Source: Bacteroidetes bacterium RIFCSPLOWO2_12_FULL_35_15 (GTDB lineage Bacteria; Bacteroidota; Bacteroidia; 2-12-FULL-35-15). From it: a stretch of 64,000 bases of DNA. The DNA lies in contig MEPB01000019.1 in the NCBI GenBank assembly GCA_001769385.1, forward strand, positions 62,001 to 126,000. The letters are read 5' to 3'. Shown here piece by piece: positions 16,371-25,112 of this stretch. How positions within the stretch are numbered: position 1 is the first letter of the stretch; every line of letters starts with the position of its first letter. The notes beneath the pieces were generated by a model, which saw nothing but the letters and a program-made list of their open reading frames with translations, ran no database searches and was not told where the DNA came from. Both the position numbers and the translations under genes were made by a program.

Positions 16371-16395
16371 AATTTACTTTTTTAAATTTATAATA

Positions 16396-16448
16396 TAAGG
16401 TTTCGAATAGTTGCTGCAAAAGGCCTTTCTAGTTGAAACCTTTTTACT
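16396..16448 (+). terminator. Possible terminator after the exported protein gene
   Basis: AAGGTTTC and GAAACCTT form 8-bp complementary arms around a ~30-bp loop that itself contains AAAGGCCTTT, followed by TTTTACTTG. Position and T-rich tail suit a terminator; the loop is long. Confidence 0.45.
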
Positions 16449-16669
16449 TGTTCTATTTCATCAAAGGAGACTTAAAAAAAGATAATTTAATTTCAAGCAG
16501 AAAAAAGACAGAAATTTGTTTCGAATACTTGTGACAAAACCCTCCCTCAATCCTGATAAAAATCCTCAAAAATAATTATTTTCTTCCATTTGAATGATTG
16601 AACGATATAATTCCTATGTTTGTCGAAATTTAAAATGATTTAAACTAAAAAAAATTAAGAAAAAAAATT
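16449..16669. other. Intergenic region before the cold-shock-domain gene
   Basis: No gene seen. It is AT-rich, with TGATAAAAATCC near 16557, an imperfect match to the dyads elsewhere. A long leader is usual for cold-shock genes, but no recognised RNA motif is visible. Confidence 0.3.
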
Positions 16670-16969
16670 ATGAAAAAATCTTCAATGTTTGTTAAAGGAT
16701 TGTTATGCCTTTTATTTCTAGTTACAATTTCCTTTACTTCCAATGCAATGAAAACAGGAACTGTTAAATTTTTTAATGAAGCAAAAGGGTTTGGAATGAT
16801 AACCGATGTTGAGACGGGTATCGACATGGAATTTGAAATTCAGCCTGGTGTTGAATTCAAAATTGGGGATGAAGTTGTGTATATAATTGTTACCAAGGGA
16901 AATGGTGATGTTATGGTAATAGTAGAAGGTAAAAAAGGACTTAATGCAGTGAATGTAAAACAAGCATAA
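16670..16969 (+). CDS. Cold-shock-domain protein with N-terminal signal peptide
   Basis: A 99-residue protein. Residues 1-26 form a textbook signal peptide (MFVKGLLCLLFLVTISFTSNA). From residue 27 it reads as a cold-shock domain: MKTGTVKFFNEAKGFGMITD carries the first strand and the RNP1 motif K-G-F-G. The RNP2 region, usually F-V-H, is replaced by EFEI, so an important nucleic-acid contact is missing. Length after the signal is 73 residues, normal for the domain. Either this is an exported domain turned to a new use, or translation can also start at the internal Met27 (16748), making a cytoplasmic form. A strong terminator follows. Standard cold-shock proteins are cytoplasmic RNA chaperones. 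Confidence 0.8.
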   Translation: MKKSSMFVKGLLCLLFLVTISFTSNAMKTGTVKFFNEAKGFGMITDVETGIDMEFEIQPGVEFKIGDEVVYIIVTKGNGDVMVIVEGKKGLNAVNVKQA

Positions 16970-16990
16970 TTTATTTTTTTTATTTCAAAT

Positions 16991-17023
16991 GGAGGTTGAC
17001 CCAAAAGGTCAGCCTCTTTTTTT
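16991..17023 (+). terminator. Rho-independent terminator of the cold-shock-domain gene
   Basis: GAGGTTGACC-CAAAA-GGTCAGCCTC followed by T7, 22 bp after the stop. One internal mismatch pair (T-G) in a 10-bp stem. Confidence 0.9.
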
Positions 17024-17125
17024 GTATTATAATAAAGAGAAAAACATTTTCCCGTGTCATCATTTCTTCCCAATAAAACAAAGCATTTTTTTAACAGGGA
17101 CTTTTATTTAGAGGTTGAAGATTTA

Positions 17126-17310
17126 GAGTCTTTTTAAATTGTACTTAAAAAGGTAGTGTATGTTCATTTCGACTCCTTCGATTTTGCTAAGGATAAACTC
17201 TTGGAGAAATCTGTAGTTTAATTTTATTGAGATTTCTCCCTCTGGTCGAAATGACAGTATGGTAAAAAATACCCGTAACCAGATTCTTTTATTAAAATTT
17301 AAAAAGACTC
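17126..17310. mobile_element. MITE-like element, copy B
   Basis: A 185-bp non-coding element with terminal inverted repeats GAGTCTTTTTAAATT (left) and AAATTTAAAAAGACTC (right). Inside it carries the reverse complement of copy A, including the exact 27-bp match at 17229-17255 and the arm with CTCCTTCGATTTTGCTAAGG. Copies A and B lie in opposite orientation 11 kb apart. With flanks, the non-coding gap here runs 17024-17481. Confidence 0.72.
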
Positions 17311-17320
17311 CAAGAGATTA

Positions 17321-17332
17321 TGATAAATATCA
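17321..17332. promoter_or_regulatory. Candidate Crp/Fnr-type dyad
   Basis: TGAT-AAAT-ATCA, an exact Fnr/Crp-type core, lies 10 bp beyond the MITE-like element and 150 bp before the DUF1801 gene. It may be chance: the core is expected a few times per 64 kb of AT-rich DNA. Confidence 0.25.
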
Positions 17333-17481
17333 CGTTTCAATGATTGTGTTTCAGTAATTTGGAGAACCGAATCAAGTATTATAATAATTGATAGATATTT
17401 ATTAATGAAATGTTATAAATTAGCCTGATAATAATTTGAAGCAAGGATTTGTTGCTGAAACACCAAAAGCAAAAATAAGTT

Positions 17482-17853
17482 ATGAAAAAGCCTTTGAATA
17501 TTGATGAGTATATTAAAAATTACCCAAAAGAAATTCAACAGCGTTTGGAAAAAATCCGCACAACAATAAAAAATAATGCTCCCAAGGCAGAAGAAGTTAT
17601 CAGTTACGGAATGCCGGCATTCAAATTAAATGGATTGCTTGTTTGGTTTGCGGCCCACAAAAAACACATAGGTTTCTATCCCAAAGCTTCAGGAATTGAA
17701 GCCTTTAAAAAAGAACTTTCTGTTTTTAAAGGAGCGAAGGGTTCTGTTCAATTTCCTTTTGACAAGCCTCTTCCAATCGGACTAATCACAAAAATTATAA
17801 AATTCAGAGTGAAAGAAAATTTGGAAAAAGCAAAAAACAAGGAAAAAAAATAA
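17482..17853 (+). CDS. DUF1801 (YdhG/CyaY-like) protein
   Basis: A 123-residue cytoplasmic protein that matches the DUF1801 family: IDEYIKNYPKEIQQRLEKIR, EEVISYGMPAFKLNG, HKKHIGFYPKASGIEAFK and KGSVQFPFDKPLPIGLI are family hallmarks. The fold resembles YdhG and frataxin-like proteins; some members have been linked to iron handling, but no reaction is established. Length is typical. The next gene starts 49 bp downstream on the same strand and may share its transcript. The C-terminus is a Lys-rich tail. Confidence 0.85.
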   Translation: MKKPLNIDEYIKNYPKEIQQRLEKIRTTIKNNAPKAEEVISYGMPAFKLNGLLVWFAAHKKHIGFYPKASGIEAFKKELSVFKGAKGSVQFPFDKPLPIGLITKIIKFRVKENLEKAKNKEKK

Positions 17854-17902
17854 TAAACAATTAATTTTAAAATTTTCTCATTTAATATTAAACCATTTAA
17901 CT

Positions 17903-18643
17903 ATGAAAAATAAACTATTCGTTTTAATCCTTGCAGCAAGCTTTTTAACCATGTTGTTTTCTTGCGGAGGAAATAATAATAAACCCGAAACGCCAAAAAA
18001 AATCGAAGTAACAGGTAGCGCTGAAATGGAAATTGTTCCCAATGAAATTTATATGACATTCACACTGAAAGAATATCTGGATGCAGCAAAGCAAAAGGTA
18101 AAATTAGAAACCATTAAAACTGATTTTCTGGCACTGTGTAAAGCTGCGGGTGTAGCCGACAGCAGTATAAGTATTTCAAGTTATACAGGAAATGAACGGT
18201 ATGATTATTATTATTGGAAAAAAAAGCGCAAAGCTGAGCCTGATTTTATGGCTTCTATATCCTATACGCTGATTGTTAGTTCACCCGAAAAACTGGATAA
18301 AATTGTAGCGGGTTTAAACGAAAATGCCATCGATAATTTCAGCGTTGGCAAAACTTCGCATAGCAACATTGAGCAATTACGTAAAGAAGTAAAAACTCAG
18401 GCTCTGATTGCCAGCAAAACAAAAGCCGATTATTTAGCAGAAAGTATTGGGGAAGAAATAGGCGAGGCATTGCTCATTCAGGAAATCGAAAATAGTTATA
18501 ATGGTTATTATTCTAACGAAAGTAATTTTAGCAATACGGTGAGCCAAACCGCAATGAGCTATGGAAGAAATAATACCTCAACACCTGATTTTCAGAAAAT
18601 AAAGTTACGTTACGAAATGAAGGTAGAGTTTAAACTGAAGTAA
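17903..18643 (+). CDS. SIMPL-domain (DUF541) lipoprotein
   Basis: A 246-residue protein with a lipoprotein signal (FLTMLFSCGG, lipidated Cys at about residue 21). The body matches the SIMPL/DUF541 family: it opens with IEVTGSAEMEIVPNEIYMTFTL, the family's typical first strand, contains the long helix-forming middle with TQALIASKTKADYLAESIGE, and ends in LRYEMKVEFKLK. SIMPL proteins form periplasmic or surface beta-rich assemblies of unclear role; in animals a relative binds a signalling kinase, which says nothing about this one. An atypical YDYYYWKKKRKA insert lies near residue 95. Confidence 0.82.
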   Translation: MKNKLFVLILAASFLTMLFSCGGNNNKPETPKKIEVTGSAEMEIVPNEIYMTFTLKEYLDAAKQKVKLETIKTDFLALCKAAGVADSSISISSYTGNERYDYYYWKKKRKAEPDFMASISYTLIVSSPEKLDKIVAGLNENAIDNFSVGKTSHSNIEQLRKEVKTQALIASKTKADYLAESIGEEIGEALLIQEIENSYNGYYSNESNFSNTVSQTAMSYGRNNTSTPDFQKIKLRYEMKVEFKLK

Positions 18644-18729
18644 GACTCTTATGGTTAAGCATTGATCTTTAGTTCAACGATATGGTCTTTCACAAGATGC
18701 CCAACAATAGAAACTTAAATTAAAAACAC

Positions 18730-19530
18730 ATGAATCCAAAAACATTAGTTCGTCTAAGTAATATTGTTGGAACAATTTCCATCCTGCTTTTAATTTATTG
18801 GGTTTTTGTATTTATTTCGATTCAGGTATTCGGTTTAAAAGTATTTCGTGAAAACATGACCGAAACATTCTTTATGAGTGTACTCGGTATTTTGGCATTG
18901 ATGTTTGGTGCCTTAATTATTAATATCATGTTCAACCTTACACGCATTGCTCAAAAACACAATCAGGATGATATCGAGACGGCAAGGTCTTCATCAAAAA
19001 AAATAGGCATAATTTTCATTATCAGTTTTCCATTGGTTTTCGGTTTATTATATGGAGGAGATTATTTGACGTCTAAGAAAAAAGAAAAAATGCTGATTGA
19101 AAGTGCTGAATCTATAATACAGGACAATACCATAAAGGCAAATAAATTGACAAATTATTCATTTGATAAAAAATGGATAAAAGAAACAAGTGAAATTTTG
19201 GATCTGCTTTCAAAGACCGACAAAAATTTTCCGAGCGTATCGGTAATTGTAAAAGACGAGATCGATCATTCAACTGTATTGTTAGGATTCAATTATTACT
19301 ATTATGATATAGCAAATGATACCATCCATCTTTCCAAAAGTAAATTTATTTACGAAACAACGAAAGAAGAAAGAGAATATTTAAACAAAGTGTTTGACAA
19401 AAAATTCAAGGAGATCAGATTCAGTGCCCATGATGGAAACTATGAATTGTATTATCCCTATTTCAAGGACAACAAAAAAATAGTATTGTACTTTTCGGAC
19501 TATCAGCGGTATGGTAAGTTAGGAAGTTAA
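18730..19530 (+). CDS. Membrane protein of unknown function
   Basis: A 266-residue protein with three likely membrane helices: about residues 12-35 (IVGTISILLLIYWVFVFISI), 45-70 (FFMSVLGILALMFGALIINI) and 90-112 (IGIIFIISFPLVFGLLYGG). They are followed by a ~150-residue soluble domain, probably periplasmic, that is mixed alpha/beta and ends in ELYYPYFKDNKKIVLYFSDY. I do not recognise the family. The gene starts 86 bp after the SIMPL gene and may belong to the same transcript. Confidence 0.7.
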   Translation: MNPKTLVRLSNIVGTISILLLIYWVFVFISIQVFGLKVFRENMTETFFMSVLGILALMFGALIINIMFNLTRIAQKHNQDDIETARSSSKKIGIIFIISFPLVFGLLYGGDYLTSKKKEKMLIESAESIIQDNTIKANKLTNYSFDKKWIKETSEILDLLSKTDKNFPSVSVIVKDEIDHSTVLLGFNYYYYDIANDTIHLSKSKFIYETTKEEREYLNKVFDKKFKEIRFSAHDGNYELYYPYFKDNKKIVLYFSDYQRYGKLGS

Positions 19531-19570
19531 ATTAAATTCAAATATTGATCATCCTGCTAAAAAGAAAAAC

Positions 19571-20023
19571 ATGAAAACAAACAAATTGATTCTTATCGCA
19601 TTTACAATAGCAGCAGTTTTTTTAAGTACAAGCTGTAAGAAAAAAATACGAGGTTGCACAGATCCAGCGGCAACAAATTACAAAACATCTGCTAATGAAG
19701 AGGATGGCAGTTGCACGTTTGAAGGAAGTGTGGTGTTGTGGTATGGACAAACTACCTCAGATTTGTTGATTCAGAATGGGCATTCTTTTTTAGAATATTC
19801 AATAGATTATTCTTATGCTGATGATTCAGATTGCTCCGCTTATTATACAACTGCTCCAAATTGTGGCGAAAGTGGTTCCGTAACAGTAACAAAAAACTTA
19901 GGTAATAGTAGTTCTAAATCTTTTTATTATTCTGTTGTTTGTGTAGGCACTGATTCTGTTCTCTGGTCAGGGAATTTAACTTTTACTGCAAAGACATGCA
20001 CAAAACATGAATTACATTATTAA
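19571..20023 (+). CDS. Small lipoprotein with Cys-rich GCTDPAATNY motif
   Basis: A 150-residue lipoprotein (signal AFTIAAVFLSTSC, lipidated Cys ~22). It carries RGCTDPAATNYKTSANEEDG, the short Cys-bracketed, acidic motif frequent in surface proteins of Bacteroidota and possibly calcium-binding. The rest is Ser/Thr/Tyr-rich and beta-like. There is no catalytic motif. It starts 40 bp after the membrane-protein gene, so the four genes from 17482 may be one operon. Function unknown. Confidence 0.72.
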   Translation: MKTNKLILIAFTIAAVFLSTSCKKKIRGCTDPAATNYKTSANEEDGSCTFEGSVVLWYGQTTSDLLIQNGHSFLEYSIDYSYADDSDCSAYYTTAPNCGESGSVTVTKNLGNSSSKSFYYSVVCVGTDSVLWSGNLTFTAKTCTKHELHY

Positions 20024-20226
20024 GTTATATTTCCAAGAATTTTAGATCCGAAATTTATTTTGTTGTGAGTGGTAATAAAGAACAAAAATAATAAAGCAGT
20101 CCAGACAAGAGCTCCGGTTTTATGAATTTTTGTTTTGAATAGAAATTTGAGCTATATCTAAATACCTTCTTGATATATTTGCTTCAAAGCAGACATACTC
20201 GAAAAGAATAGAAAAAATAATAATAA

Positions 20227-22956
20227 TTACGGTCGTGCCTGCCTAAATCCTCTTTCAACAACGGCAACGCCATCACTTACTTTTTCAATTTTAATGGCGC
20301 ATGCTTTATATTCAGGGGTTTCTGTTACATCATCATAGGCATCATTGGTCAACACATTTGCATGTGCTTCACGGAAGTGAAATGCACACCAGGTTACACC
20401 TTCCGGTGAACGTTCTGTTACCCATGCTTTCAGCGTTATGGTTCCTCGTCTGCTTGTAGCCTTCACCATATCACCGGTTTTTACGTTCATTCGTTTTGCA
20501 TCAACCGGACTGATCTCCAACAATTCTTCAGGGAAAATATTTTCTAATCCAATGGAGTTCCGTGTTTGTGTTCCGGTGTGGTAATGCCACAATCTGCGCC
20601 CTGTTGATAGAATGAATGGAAATTCTTTATCCGGTAATTCTGCTTGTGCACGATAGTTTGTTTGCGAGAATAAACCTTTTCCACGCGTGAATTTTCCGTT
20701 CAAATGTAAGATGGGTGTTCCCGGATGTTGCACTGTTGGACAAGGCCACTGAAGTCCTATGTGTTGAATACGGTCATAAGTAATGCCTCCCATAATGGTT
20801 CCGCTTCTTCTCATATCTTCCCAGGTTGCATTTGCTGAGGTAAATTTCAAGTCAACACCAAAACGTTTTCCTAACTCCTGCATGATCCACCATGTAGGAC
20901 GAGCTTCTCCGGGTGCATCAACAGCTTTGCGTAAAAACTGAACCCGTCTGTCAAGATTGGAATACGTTCCTTCATCTTCATTAAAACAAACATCCGGTAA
21001 TATCACATCCGCATATTCTGTAGTCATGTTAGGGAAAATATCAACTACCACAAGGAAATCCAAGGCTTCTACTTCTTTGATTGTTTTTGCTGTATTTGGC
21101 TCTGTCTGAACAGTATTATCACCAACACAGAATAATATTTTTGTTTCTCCTGTTGTTGCTTTGTGCAACATGGTTGGTAATTTATATCCTTCTTTTCGTG
21201 ATAGACCCGTTACACCCCAGTCTTTTTCCATTTTCTCAATCGCCTTTTCATCCGTAGCTGATTGATAATTATGAAATACATTAGGCAAAGCGCCCATGTC
21301 ACATGCTCCTTGCACATTGTTTTGTCCGCGCAATGGATTTACTCCACAACCTCTTTTTCCTAAATGACCCAGTATCATTTGCAAATTGGCAAGTGTTTTT
21401 ACATTATCCGTTCCGCATACATGTTCAGTGATTCCGAGTGTATATAGAATACTTACTTTTTTTGCATCAGCCAGCATTTTTGCCACTTGTTTTATTTTTT
21501 CAACCGGCACTCCCGAAATTTCAGATGCTTGTTCAACAGTAAAATCCTTCAACCATTTTTTTATTTCTTCCGGATTCTCTGTATTATTTTTCATGAACTC
21601 TTTATCTTCCCAACCATTATTCAAAATCTCAGTCATGAGTCCGTTTAAAAAAGGAACATCCGTTCCGACTCTTATTGGAACATACAGATCGGACCAATGT
21701 GCAATGTCCACTCTGCGTGGGTCACAAACAATTAGTTTGGCTCCATTCTGGGCAGCACGTTTTACATAATAGGAAACTACCGGATGTGCTTCTGTCATGT
21801 TCGAACCGATAACGAAAATTAATTCCGTTTCTGAAATCTCATCAATTGAATTAGTTGCAGCTCCACTTCCAAAGGCATGAGCAAGTCCTGCAACTGTGGG
21901 TGCATGACATGTTCTGGCGCAATGATCAATATTGTTTGTTTTAATTACAGCTCGTGTAAATTTTTGAATAGCATAATTGTTTTCATTCGTGATTCGTCCT
22001 GAACCAAGTGCTGAAAATACATCCGGACCATGTTTATCAACTGTCGTTTTTATTTTTTCTGCGATCAGATCCAATGCTTCATCCCAGGTTGCACGTTCAT
22101 GTTTCCCATTCTTTTTGATTGTTGGATACTGCAAACGTTTCGGACTATCATGAAACTCAAATCCATAACGCCCCTTCACACAAAGCATTCCATTGTTTGG
22201 CCACACTTCGCGACCGGTAACACGTACTACTTTATTTTTTGCACGATCTACATGCAAAGTCATTTGACAGCCTACACCGCAGTATGGACAAGTAGTATCT
22301 ACTTTTTCCAATTCTGAAAAACGACCTTTGCCTCTTGATTTTTTATCTGTTAATGCACCTGTCGGGCACAGTTGCACACATTCTCCGCATTGCACACAAG
22401 TTGATTCACCCATCGGAATATCATCATCGCACATGATGGTAGTTTCCAAACCACGAAATCCGAAACCCAGCACTTCATTCACTACCGAATGATTGCAGGC
22501 TGCAACACATCTTCCACACTTGATACATTTATCATAATCAATCACAATAAATTCAGAGCTCTCATCTTTTCTTCCGGTCGGATGATCAGAAAAAGTTGTC
22601 TTTTCGATTCCCAAATGATAACACGCATCTTGCAACTCGCAGCTGCCACTTCTATCACAAGCCAGACAATTATGATAACCGGACGAAAGCATCAGATCAA
22701 CAACCATTCTTTGTGCATCTTTAATTTCTTTGCTTTCGCTACTAACATTCATGCCTTCCTTTACCTTGAGATTACAGGATGTTTGATAGCCTCGCATACC
22801 TTCAACAGAAACAACACATGCTCTGCATTTTGCAGCTTGTCCGGTTTTTACATGATAACATAAAGTAGGAATATAAATGCCGTTTCTTTTAGCAACATCA
22901 AGAACGGTTTCGTTTTCTTGTGCTGTGTAAGAGGTGTTATTTATGGTGATTTGCAT
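20227..22956 (-). CDS. fdhA: Formate dehydrogenase 2, catalytic alpha subunit (Mo-bisMGD)
   Basis: A 909-residue paralogue of the 11091 subunit with the same order of sites: 2Fe-2S (Cys33, 44, 47, 61), His/Cys cluster (His95, Cys97, 100, 106; note the shorter H-x-C spacing than the paralogue's H-x3-C), two ferredoxin clusters (Cys144, 147, 150, 154 and 187, 190, 193, 197), molybdopterin-proximal cluster (Cys223, 226, 230, 259), and RTCHAP with Cys350-His351 at the metal site. It catalyses formate oxidation or CO2 reduction. Sequence divergence between the two alphas is substantial throughout, so they are not a recent duplication. The diaphorase subunits lie upstream on the same strand after a ~290-bp gap. 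Cytoplasmic. Confidence 0.9.
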   Translation of the reverse strand: MQITINNTSYTAQENETVLDVAKRNGIYIPTLCYHVKTGQAAKCRACVVSVEGMRGYQTSCNLKVKEGMNVSSESKEIKDAQRMVVDLMLSSGYHNCLACDRSGSCELQDACYHLGIEKTTFSDHPTGRKDESSEFIVIDYDKCIKCGRCVAACNHSVVNEVLGFGFRGLETTIMCDDDIPMGESTCVQCGECVQLCPTGALTDKKSRGKGRFSELEKVDTTCPYCGVGCQMTLHVDRAKNKVVRVTGREVWPNNGMLCVKGRYGFEFHDSPKRLQYPTIKKNGKHERATWDEALDLIAEKIKTTVDKHGPDVFSALGSGRITNENNYAIQKFTRAVIKTNNIDHCARTCHAPTVAGLAHAFGSGAATNSIDEISETELIFVIGSNMTEAHPVVSYYVKRAAQNGAKLIVCDPRRVDIAHWSDLYVPIRVGTDVPFLNGLMTEILNNGWEDKEFMKNNTENPEEIKKWLKDFTVEQASEISGVPVEKIKQVAKMLADAKKVSILYTLGITEHVCGTDNVKTLANLQMILGHLGKRGCGVNPLRGQNNVQGACDMGALPNVFHNYQSATDEKAIEKMEKDWGVTGLSRKEGYKLPTMLHKATTGETKILFCVGDNTVQTEPNTAKTIKEVEALDFLVVVDIFPNMTTEYADVILPDVCFNEDEGTYSNLDRRVQFLRKAVDAPGEARPTWWIMQELGKRFGVDLKFTSANATWEDMRRSGTIMGGITYDRIQHIGLQWPCPTVQHPGTPILHLNGKFTRGKGLFSQTNYRAQAELPDKEFPFILSTGRRLWHYHTGTQTRNSIGLENIFPEELLEISPVDAKRMNVKTGDMVKATSRRGTITLKAWVTERSPEGVTWCAFHFREAHANVLTNDAYDDVTETPEYKACAIKIEKVSDGVAVVERGFRQARP

Positions 22957-23099
22957 GGTGCAATTATTTTATATTCGTGTTTATTATTTTGTTGTGATCA
23001 TTCAACTGGTTTGCAACCCCAAATACATATTTCACTCCTATAGGGCATAACAAAAATATTAATTTACTATAAAGATGTCTTTCAGCTGGAACTTCTGCA

Positions 23100-23180
23100 A
23101 TCTCTGTTCGACCCCTGCGGGGTCGCATATTAATAGAAAATACATTATTATTAACCTTTGACCCCTGCGGGGTCAAATAT
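23100..23180. repeat. Two short palindromes between formate dehydrogenase 2 genes
   Basis: CGACCCC-TGC-GGGGTCG (about 23108-23124) and TTTGACCCC-TGC-GGGGTCAAA (about 23157-23177) share core and loop and sit ~50 bp apart in the 293-bp gap between the NuoF-like and alpha genes. They look like a dispersed palindrome family and could affect expression of alpha relative to the upstream genes. Confidence 0.7.
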
Positions 23181-23249
23181 TCAATCATTAATAGTGACAG
23201 TTTCCTGTGAGTCCAATCAAAATAGAAAAAATAAATTCAAAATTTCAAT

Positions 23250-25112
23250 CTAATATTTAACAATTGCATCAAATTTACAAGTGCTTAAACACAATCCACA
23301 ACGAATACACAAGTCGGTATTGATGATATGATGCTGTTTTTTCTCTCCGTGAATGGCCTCAACCGGACACACTTTTTTACACGCCTGGCATCCATTACAA
23401 ACATTAAGAATTTCAAAAACAATAAGTTCCTTACAAACTGCTGTTCTGCATTTTTTATCCCTGATGTGTTCAATATATTCTTCTCTGAAATGTCGCAACG
23501 TACTCAAAACCGGATTTGGAGCAGTTTGTCCGAGTCCGCATAAAGAAGCGTTAGTTACAGTAGCTGCAAGTTTTTCCAGTTCCTCAATATCTTTCATTTC
23601 ACCTTTGCCTTCACAGATTCTGTCAACAATTTGTTTCATACGTGCTGTTCCTTCGCGGCAAGGAACACATTTGCCGCAGGATTCATCCTGAACAAATTCC
23701 AGAAAGAAACGGGCAACATCTACCATGCAACTGCTTTCATCCATCACGATCAACCCTCCACTTCCCATGATGGCGCCTAATTTATTGAGTGATTCATAAT
23801 CCAAAGGAACATCCAGATGTTCGGCAGGAATACAACCTCCTGATGGTCCGCCAATTTGTGCAGCTTTGTATTTTTTATTGGTAGAAATTCCTCCACCAAT
23901 ATCATACACTAATTTTCGCAAAGGAGTACCAACAGGAACTTCTACAAGTCCTGAAATTTTTATTGTTCCGGCAAGAGCAAATATTTTTGTGCCTTTACTT
24001 TTTTCTGTTCCGGTTTCGGCAAACTGAGCTCCTCCTTTAGTAATTAAAAGTGGGATGTTAGAAAATGTTTCTACATTATTCAGAACAGTTGGCTTGTTCC
24101 ATAATCCTTTTTCTGCCGGAAAAGGAGGGCGAGGGCGCGGTTCACCACGATTTCCTTCAATAGAAGTAATGAGTGCGGTTTCTTCTCCACATACAAATGC
24201 TCCTGACCCTTTTCTGATCTCCAGATCAAAATTAAAACCAGTGCCTAAAATATTATTTCCAATCAATCCAAACTCTTGTGCCTGATCAATTGCAATTTGC
24301 AGCCTTTCTATAGCAAGCGGATATTCTGCACGAACATACACATAACCAATAGAACTTCCGATCGCATAAGCACCAATTGCCATCCCCTCAATGATGCTGT
24401 GTGGGTCGCCTTCCAGAATACTACGATCCATAAATGCTCCCGGATCCCCTTCATCTGCATTACATAAAATATATTTTTCTTTATCCTGACTTTTTCTTGC
24501 AAAGCTCCATTTTGTGCCTGTTGGGAAGCCCGCTCCGCCACGCCCACGCAGACCAGATACAGTCACTTCCTGAACAGCCTGCTCACTGGTCATGCTGCTT
24601 AAAACCTTGCTCAATGCCTGATAACCACCGGCTGCTATGTAATCTGAAATTTTGGTTGGATTTATTTTTCCGCAATTTCTAAGGACCTGTTTATCCTGAT
24701 TTTTAAAAAATGGTAATTCTGATTTTTTAGAAATTTTTTGTTCATCTACCGGATGTAAAAGTTTTTCAACAACAATGCCGGCAATTAAATGTTGTTCAAC
24801 AATATCTTTCACATCTTGTGCACGCACTTTCTGATAAAATGTATCATCCTTTCCTATAACAACTACAGGGCCAATGGCACATGGTCCCAGGCAACCTGTT
24901 TCCATGATGTCTATCGTTTCATTTAATTTAGAATTTGCCAGTTGAGAAACAAAAGCATCTTTTATTTTCATGGAACCTGAAGCAATACAACCACCACCGG
25001 CACATATAAATACTTTTTCGGAATTATATTCTTTGCTTTTTAAGAGGGTGTTTCTTACTGCTTGCAACTCTTCTGCATTCTTAATGAATTGCATGTACTT
25101 ATTAATATCCAT
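23250..25112 (-). CDS. Formate dehydrogenase 2, NuoF-type beta subunit with ferredoxin tail
   Basis: A 620-residue diaphorase subunit in three parts. Residues ~30-110 are a thioredoxin-fold 2Fe-2S domain (Cys37, Cys42, Cys74, Cys78). Residues ~140-560 are NuoF: GLRGRGGAGFPTGTKW, ILCNADEGDPGAFMD, GAFVCGEETALITSIEG, and the cluster motif DESCGKCVPCREG. Residues ~570-620 are a two-cluster ferredoxin (Cys572, 575, 578, 582 and 602, 605, 608, 612). This layout is that of HydB/HndC-type subunits, known from NAD-dependent and electron-bifurcating hydrogenases and formate dehydrogenases. It may thus couple NAD and ferredoxin. It overlaps the upstream NuoE-like gene by 11 bp. Confidence 0.9.
   Translation of the reverse strand: MDINKYMQFIKNAEELQAVRNTLLKSKEYNSEKVFICAGGGCIASGSMKIKDAFVSQLANSKLNETIDIMETGCLGPCAIGPVVVIGKDDTFYQKVRAQDVKDIVEQHLIAGIVVEKLLHPVDEQKISKKSELPFFKNQDKQVLRNCGKINPTKISDYIAAGGYQALSKVLSSMTSEQAVQEVTVSGLRGRGGAGFPTGTKWSFARKSQDKEKYILCNADEGDPGAFMDRSILEGDPHSIIEGMAIGAYAIGSSIGYVYVRAEYPLAIERLQIAIDQAQEFGLIGNNILGTGFNFDLEIRKGSGAFVCGEETALITSIEGNRGEPRPRPPFPAEKGLWNKPTVLNNVETFSNIPLLITKGGAQFAETGTEKSKGTKIFALAGTIKISGLVEVPVGTPLRKLVYDIGGGISTNKKYKAAQIGGPSGGCIPAEHLDVPLDYESLNKLGAIMGSGGLIVMDESSCMVDVARFFLEFVQDESCGKCVPCREGTARMKQIVDRICEGKGEMKDIEELEKLAATVTNASLCGLGQTAPNPVLSTLRHFREEYIEHIRDKKCRTAVCKELIVFEILNVCNGCQACKKVCPVEAIHGEKKQHHIINTDLCIRCGLCLSTCKFDAIVKY

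Noticed and set aside
20024-20226. Gene or RNA in the gap before formate dehydrogenase 2 alpha
   Set aside because: No frame or structured motif found; AT-rich spacer only.
11091-22956. Selenocysteine formate dehydrogenases
   Set aside because: The metal-ligand codons translate as Cys in uninterrupted frames in both alpha genes; no in-frame TGA there.
22964-23188. 74-residue open frame between formate dehydrogenase 2 genes
   Set aside because: It runs through the GACCCC palindromes, shows no family features and looks like chance.
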